Below the pieces are notes generated by a model. The model saw nothing but the letters and a program-made list of their open reading frames with translations, did not search any database and was not told the origin of the DNA. From Linanthus parryae (taxonomy: Eukaryota > Streptophyta > Magnoliopsida > Ericales > Polemoniaceae), in assembly GCA_023055425.1 (NCBI GenBank), contig JALGPY010000008.1, positions 21,053,359 through 21,117,358 of the forward strand: DNA of 64,000 nucleotides, written 5' to 3'. Of the stretch, positions 57,601 through 64,000 are shown piece by piece. Each line of letters starts with the position of its first letter. Position 1 is the first letter of the stretch. The position numbers were made by a program, and so were the translations under genes.

Positions 57601-60600
57601 TGGAGGAACCCTCTTTTGCGAAGGAACGTTCTTTGGAGCGTACCTCGTCGATGAATTGACATCGAAAGGAAGACCATAAGGGTCACCACGCAAGAAAATG
57701 ATGAACCTAGGATATTGCCCTAGGATATTTCATTACCTGATGAGAAGGAATTTAAAGTTAGACCCTAGGTGGAAGAAACGTATCTTCATGGGGTAACGTA
57801 TCTTCTTATGCTATACGGAGCACTCTAGGGGTTGCGTATTTGAAACGCAACAGCCGATAGGTAGTGTAACAAAATGGATTCACGAGATATGTGATCTCAC
57901 ATGGGAGATGTCCATAATTAAGGGATATGTTCGTAGAGATGATGATCTCCACGAGCATGGAGGAACCGCTGGAAGATACCCATTCCCTAGTCGATTATGA
58001 GGAATTAGTCCCTCAAGGATCCTTCGGACAGTGGGAGTGACTTTCCAAGCAGGATGCTGCATCCATAAGGGATGAGAGCAAATGATGATCCTCCTATGCA
58101 AAGGTATTGCTCATAGGAGCATACCCCATCGACTACTTGAGATCGAATGGGATGATCTTAAGGATCATCTTGCATAAAACGATAGGATAGAATACTAGGC
58201 CTTATCGTTCCCTAATTATGAAGAATGAATAGTAAGCTTTACAGGATGAATTAGAGTCAATAAAGGGCCAACCGAGTTTAAGAACTAGGTTGACTTTCCA
58301 ACTGGATGGAAGACTATTGGAGATTAATGGATTTCCAAGGTCAATCAGAGACCCAGACGGAAGCGTGGTAAGGCATATGACTTGCGTAGAAGCGAATAAG
58401 TCTACACTCATTCTGAGAGTAGACATCGACAAATTTGAGTCGATCCGACGAATTTGCGTTGGTTCAACAAGGTACCCTTCCCAAGGTTTTGGGTGGTAAG
58501 GATTACGTTGATTCGCTTGGTAGCATCAATAGTTGTGGATCCATTCTCGATAGACGTGACGACTGAATTTCTCAATGGAGAAATCCTAGAGGTGACTAAG
58601 GTCAAAATGCACAGAATGTGTGCAAGCTAACTAAGTCCATATGGGATCTTAGCTAGTCCTCTGGACAGTGGTATTTCATCAGGGATCGTTTACTATATGT
58701 TTACGATAACAAATGGAAACCGCTGTGTATCACTCTTACTAGTGGAGAGTTGAAAATCACGTCACTTAATACCGATGACACACTATTGGCTAGTGGAGCT
58801 TAGGGATTGTTCGAGTCCCCTAAGGAGTAATTGTACTCCTGTAGCTCAGCGCAGGACTTTACGAGCCTAGGCATGTGCCCTAAAAGACACCATAAAAGAA
58901 TGACCAAGTGACCAGAGTGCCTGATGCAGTATGAGTCTCATATGCACTATGGTGTGTACTCAGACCTAGCGAACGCTATGCAATCGGAAGAATTGGATTT
59001 CAGGATATTCCAATTTAAGACACAAGATTGTAACCAGGATACTCTATACGATGGATCACGTACTATGACTATCGAAGATGATGCTTCGACTAGTTAGCCA
59101 TATATGCTAACTAGGGTGGGGACCTAGATGCACATGGATCCAACTCAGGCTATCGTCCATGCTCGATGATAGACTCGCATGAAACAAATGCAATATAAGT
59201 GTTGCATGATCGTATTAGACCGCTCCATTGACCATGGAAGCGAAGCAGGATTGCCTGTTCTGCCATATGGCAGAAATGTGTTTAACTGAGAAGGTTTTCT
59301 GGTAAGCTTATGAGCTATCAACAAACCTATTACCATGAGTAATGTTAGCATACGGCTATAACATTGCGGTAAAGACAAACACATAGTCGAGGGTACTATT
59401 TCACAAAAGGCGAAATAACTACCTAGAAAGAGTAATCCTGGAGTGGATCGACTATGGGCCAGGATGTTGGCTCATCCCATTCCTAAACCACATGAGAATC
59501 GTCCGTGTGGATCTCTTTAGAAAATTGGGACTTAGTAGTCGATAACTAGCAATATGATTGATGAGCACACGAGACATTGATTGACGGGATTTTAATTGGA
59601 TTTGTTTTAAGCAGCATGTTGTTTTGATACATGTATGATATGTTACATTTCCTGTACTAGCATAGAGCATGTCACGCAGACACTAGGTCGGCTCACTCAC
59701 ACGAGCGACCGCCTTCGCAATATCCTGGATATGTCTGGGTGTGGCGGAAGATGAGACGGAATCCAGATAAGCGCTGAAAGCCTGCGATATGATATGAGAT
59801 GCCTTCTTCATATGAGCATATGGCCTATGATAAGAGCTTGAAGTCTATCAGTAGAGCTAGGAGCCTGTCGGACGGATTCGATTGTCGCATTGGAAATAAG
59901 TTCCAAGATGAGGTTGGTTATGGCCAATCAAACATGGTTACTACCCCGAACCATGTATAGTCTGTGTAGAAAAAGCCAGATGCGAGAGCTGATAATTGTT
60001 CACAATAGTGTGACATGGCAGCACTCGGGCTGGTGGCCATAAGGGCTATCGGATAGACATCTGCATAGTGGTCCTTTTGCAAGGATAAGACATGCGCTCT
60101 GATCAGAGTCTAAACACTATGGCGCATATTTCCCCTTGAATAATGCGCGCTTATGAGTGACCATGACGTGATGAGTAGAATTAGTCCCTGGGATTCCTCA
60201 TCGTGTGAGCCTCGTCGATCATGTAAGGATGATTGACACTGTATACCCTTTGTACTTACATCTGTGTCATGAGGAGACGGGTCGGTGGTGCTACTTTGGC
60301 GTGACACCTTACGGCTATGGATGATTCGGCCTTCCGGACACTGCTGGGAAAGCAGCTGAGCCGAATCTGAGTGACACATGTATGTAAGGAAAGATTCTCG
60401 TTGCATCGCTCTTTATTATCTTTCATTGGGCCCACCTGCAAGATCTTATGGGATCATGTAGGATATGAAAGTATAAAGGAGATGTGGACTCATTGGAGCA
60501 TGGCCTTCGGGACAAGGCAGGTGCTCATGATCCACGAGATGACAATCGGAGGAATCTGGGGGATACGAGAGTTACGGAGAGCATTATCACTGTTTTATGT

Positions 60601-60602
60601 TT

Positions 60603-60712
60603 TAAGGGTGCCTTCCTGCGCTGGCTATACGAGTTTGGTATGTGGATCTCCCGAGAGGGTGCCTTCCCATGCTGGCTATACGAGTTTGGTGTACGGATCT
60701 CCCGAAATGCAG
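60603..60712. repeat. Tandem pair of about 54 bp
   Basis: GGGTGCCTTCC, CTGGCTATACGAGTTTGG and GGATCTCCCGA occur twice in a row, with a few differences, near the 3' end of the copia interior. Confidence 0.9.
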
Positions 60713-61107
60713 GTACTCTCACCGGTCACACGCCACGGCCACACAATACTCTTTTGTAGATGATAGAAAGTTGGAGATTGATGGAGACTAGATGAATTGT
60801 GCAACCCCACTGTGCGAGTGGGAGATGTTAGCAATTGGTGCGCCCATGTGGGGTGCCCAATGTAATTATCGTAACCTTATGGGGTTAGTTGCACTAATGC
60901 ACAAACTAGAAGGGTTAGTAGCTAAGGCTCAAACCCTAGGGGTTTATGTGCAAACTCAGGAGAAGTTTTGCCTATATAAAGAGGTAGCCTCCTACACATT
61001 ATGGAGTGACCATAATTGGCTATTCCAGAGAATAAAGTTACTCTGTCTAGATTCATACTAGTTGTAGAGAACCCTAGTCTCTCTCCAACTTCATCCAAGG
61101 AGGTGGA

Positions 61108-61307
61108 ACATGGTGTGGAAATCAGTGTTCGTCCTCGAGATTCACACTAGACTGGTGGGAGCAAGATCAAAGAGGAGGCGCGTGAAAGCAAGCAACACAA
61201 CGATCATCCGCTGCATTAAGGAGCTTAGGAAGACAAGGTAAACACATGAATATTCCGCTTTAATTCATGTTGTAGATCTGAATGTGTTAGATCCTTCCTG
61301 CCCTTCA
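61108..61307 (+). repeat. 3' LTR, 200 bp
   Basis: Identical by eye to the 5' LTR. It is preceded by the purine-rich tract AAGGAGGTGGA (61097-61107), a probable polypurine tract, and followed by the duplication AGTTG. Confidence 0.95.
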
Positions 61308-61474
61308 AGTTGAAATCAGAAGCTTCCATAAAATATGTTGTTGTGATGGCGAAGAATCTTTACCTTGTGGAAGCTCTAATGGATGTGGTGAGTTTCTTCT
61401 CCATTTCTTTCTTTCTAGTTGGACTTATCCTCATCATTTCACTTTGCTTGAATCCATGCATGTTCTTTTGAGAA

Positions 61475-61761
61475 TCGTGATGTTGTTCGAGCTTCCACAA
61501 GGTGAAGAATATTCCCCATCACAATAGCATATTCTCTTGAAGATTTTGATTTCAACTGATTTGGTGGTGGTGGTGATCCTGCTATTCCACGACGGGAGAA
61601 GGTCCGTAGATAATCTTCGGGCTGAGGATATCACCGTCTGGGGTCAAACTCCACAACGGTTCTACAGCGCGAGCAATTTGGAATCTTCACACCCTCTGTG
61701 ATCTTTTTCTGGTCACATCCTTCTCCACTTCACACAAACGATATTGTTCAAAAAACGACAT
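61475..61761 (-). pseudogene. START-domain first exon, third copy, inverted
   Basis: On the minus strand an ATG at 61761 is followed by MSFFEQYRLCEVEKD and, in broken frames, by sequence matching the START exon (for example CCAAATTGCTCGCGC, GATTATCTACGGACCTTCTC and CACCTTGTGGAAGCTC). It lies only about 87 bases from the end of the plus copy (61387) and in opposite orientation. Stops and shifts show that it is dead as a protein gene. Confidence 0.85.
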
Positions 61762-62773
61762 GATGTCTCCGATTTCCGCCGGACCTCCTCACTAATTAGG
61801 ACAGGTAGGTAGCTTTGTAGCGATATTTATATAAGGAAATCAATGCAACAATAACTAGGGTTAGTTGAACTATACATTCCGATTTTTTTCTTCTTTTGTT
61901 CAGTTTCTAGTTCTTCTTGTTTTAGATTTCAACTGGTTTTCCTTTGACTAATCCTCTTAACACGCGGTCAATGTGGTAAAATGATTATGAGATACTTTTT
62001 TTTCCTTTTTTTGGAGGGAGATGAAATCACATACTTAATTGTTATACCTCTGGAAAAAAATATTTGAGTAATTTAGAAGAAAATACGTAGGGAGATTTGT
62101 TTATACACTAGGTTAATAATGGAGTTTTCTTAAAACCAAGTGCATCTCAAGGGTTTAAAAAAATTAAATGACCTACCAATTGTAATATTTATACTAACCC
62201 CACCCCTTAACTCATTAAATATGAAATTACTCCTTAATAGATAAATATTACAATATAATTAGCCTCAAAATTTCCACTAGATCGATATGGAGTATTTAGC
62301 TCCAATACATAAAAAATAACTATAAAAAGTCATGTAATATATAAATGGAGTATTTTATCATTCCCCCTTAAAGAGAGATTCGTCCTCGAAACTTAAACTA
62401 ATTTTTCAATCACAAGTTCTATACCAACTCGGGGTAAGAGTTTCTCCCAATAGAGTGAGGTAGTAACCTCCACACAAAGATAGTATCCACATGAAAGCGA
62501 GATATAAATCTCCACACAATGATAGAACTTCACAATGTAATTTCCACATAATAATGAGATATGAATCTCCACACAATGATAGGTTTTCAATAAAGGTTAC
62601 CACATAAGAATGAGATATAATAGCCACACAATTTCATGTATACCGTATGTGTGTATGTGTATACACATACATATATACATGTATACACACGGTATATAAA
62701 AGGCCGTCATGTTTTTGATAATTCTATAATTTCTATAGAAAATATTCACACAATTCATAATCATAAAAATAAT
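61762..62773. other. AT-rich DNA with short repeats
   Basis: No gene. Imperfect repeats built on GAGATATAAATCTCCACACA recur at 62440-62640. A near-palindrome of GT/AC units around ACCGTATGTGTG and CACACGGT lies at 62641-62697. The phrase GATTCGTCCTCGAAACTT near 62379, read on the minus strand, resembles the tail of gypsy elements. Confidence 0.5.
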
Positions 62774-63930
62774 ATGGGTTCTTTCCCTTTAAACCTTGAT
62801 ATGGCGAAAGTCTGCGATGGAATAGAATGGTCTTATCTTCATCAAATTTTTATCAAAATGGGCTTTCTTATCAATTTTATCAACCGTGTTATGTCTTGTG
62901 TGACTTCGGTTTCTTTCACCATCTGAATTACTGGTCAGCAAACTGACTATTCTTTTACAACTACGGGGTATCCGTCATGGAGATCCGATAAGTCCTTACC
63001 TTTTTCTACTTTGTACTGAAGGTTTATCTTGTCTTATTAGAAATGTTGTTTCAAAAAACCTTCTAAAAGGAGTTAAACTTGGTTTGTATTCTCCTAGTAT
63101 CACTCACCTTGTGTATCACTTTTGTACTACTACTAAGGACAATCTTTGCAAAAAAGACATCTACTTACCTTCTAATTGTTGCTTTTGTGTTCATGGAGAT
63201 GAATCTGCTGCCCATCTTTTTCTTGATTGTGCTTGGATTCACAAAATATTTGAATCCACCCATTTAGATCTAAATAATCTAGTGTATTCATTCCCTTTTC
63301 CTCTTTGATTGATACAAGGTTTTTCAACATTGGACATCCAGAATCAACATATATTTTGTTACCTGTCATGGAACATTTAGTTAGAAAGAAATCGAAGAAT
63401 TTTCAAATATAAATAAAAGAAAAAAAAATGACATAGCTATACAAACTATACATGAAAATCTGGAGTATCAAGAAACTACTTATCCTGGTTGGGATATGTT
63501 TCATGCAGGTTCTGGAGACGGAGATAGATTGGATCGATGGAAACCACCCTTTCGGGGACTCTAAAATTGAACGGGGATGCATCTACTTCCACCGATCTAA
63601 ATAGATCTAGTGGCGAAGCAGTGATTAGGAACTCGGAGGGAGACTTTGTGATGGCGATGCCTTTTCCGATACCCTTCGCAAAGGATTATTTGGTAGAAGT
63701 CTTTTGCGATGCTTATTGCAGTTACAGAATTTTCAAATCGGGGATACATAAGCTTGATGATTGAAATAGACAAAAAAACCCTATATATGTTTCTAGACAG
63801 AGAAGCGCCGACAGAGGATTTCTCTGAGAAAGGTCGTCTATCAAATGGTGTTCTCGAGAAGCTTCAGCAGCTTATGTACTATAGGGTTTCCTGGTGTAAA
63901 AAGGGCCAAAATGGCATGGCCATTCTTTAG
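62774..63930 (+). mobile_element. LINE relic, internally deleted
   Basis: RT sequence (LNLDMAKVCDGIEWSYLHQI at about 62790; GIRHGDPISPYLFLLCTEGL at about 62968) runs straight into the zinc-binding segment (CCFCVHGDESAAHLFLDCAW near 63178), so the YxDD part of RT is deleted. RNase H begins near 63560 (LKLNGDASTSTDLNRSSGEA) and breaks after a shift near 63700. Its sequence differs clearly from the LINE at 39407, so it is a separate insertion. The right end may lie beyond the window. Confidence 0.9.
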
Positions 63931-64000
63931 CGAAATTGGGCTTAGAATGTGATGTAATGTCGTTTCGGGCTATGTCTTGGCCTCTATACTTATGCAACAC

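Larger units (their letters stand above)
53853..61307 (+). mobile_element. Ty1/copia retrotransposon, identical LTRs, decayed interior
   Basis: The element is 7455 bp with a 5-bp duplication AGTTG on both sides (53848-53852 and 61308-61312). Between the LTRs the order is a copia primer site, a GC-rich leader, and broken pol: an integrase end at 57352-57426 (TPYEMWTKRQPE, stop, GHLRPWGSAAYV), RT at 58550 (IDVTTEFLNGEI), CKLTKSIWDL at 58621 and QWYFIRDRL, then decayed motifs near 58930-58990. No frame exceeds about 130 codons. It is not able to encode its own proteins, so recent movement must have relied on another element. Confidence 0.92.

Overview
The window looks like nuclear DNA of a flowering plant, most likely a eudicot. 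It has GT-AG introns, F-box proteins with the plant F-box-associated domain, pieces of an HD-ZIP class IV gene, and a dense mix of plant transposons (Stowaway, hAT, Mutator-like, Helitron, LINE, Ty1/copia and Tat-like Ty3/gypsy). The species cannot be named from the sequence.

Layout. Positions 1-11757 (copy A) and 16501-31622 (copy B) are two copies, in the same orientation, of one segmental duplication. Each carries, in order: a foldback element, an orphan first exon, a decayed Tat-like retrotransposon with an antisense ORF, an orphan last exon, a three-exon F-box gene and an F-box fragment. Copy A often gives the empty site for insertions in copy B: a Stowaway MITE, a solo LTR and a Mutator-like MITE. 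Copy A also lacks 2.6 kb of B across a 5-base microhomology. Between the copies (12-16.5 kb) lies mostly noncoding DNA with a Helitron protein fragment.

Two more F-box genes of a sister type lie in tandem on the minus strand at 32.6-34.3 and 36.4-38.1 kb. Of the four F-box genes, the one at 36372-38116 is fully intact. The one at 8631-10427 is open only if an alternative splice donor joins a coding first exon, because its usual ATG is mutated. The other two carry nonsense codons.

From 39 kb onward the window is mainly transposons. There is a hAT-like element with an 8-bp target duplication holding a nested LINE, a minus-strand copia leader, a GC-rich terminal-inverted-repeat element that may hold a host gene fragment, Ty3/gypsy integrase and copia RT relics, and a second LINE at the right edge.

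At 48.8-52.8 kb lies a seven-exon minus-strand relic of the START half of an HD-ZIP IV gene. It has no homeodomain and several disablements. Its first exon recurs in opposite orientation at 53.6 kb and again inverted at 61.5 kb, forming an inverted array that could give hairpin RNA. A 7.45-kb Ty1/copia element splits the middle exon. Its 200-bp LTRs are identical by eye, yet its coding interior is badly decayed, and its leader holds a dense array of TGACGTGGC motifs. The inverted START array and this young-looking but dead copia element are the most unusual parts of the window.
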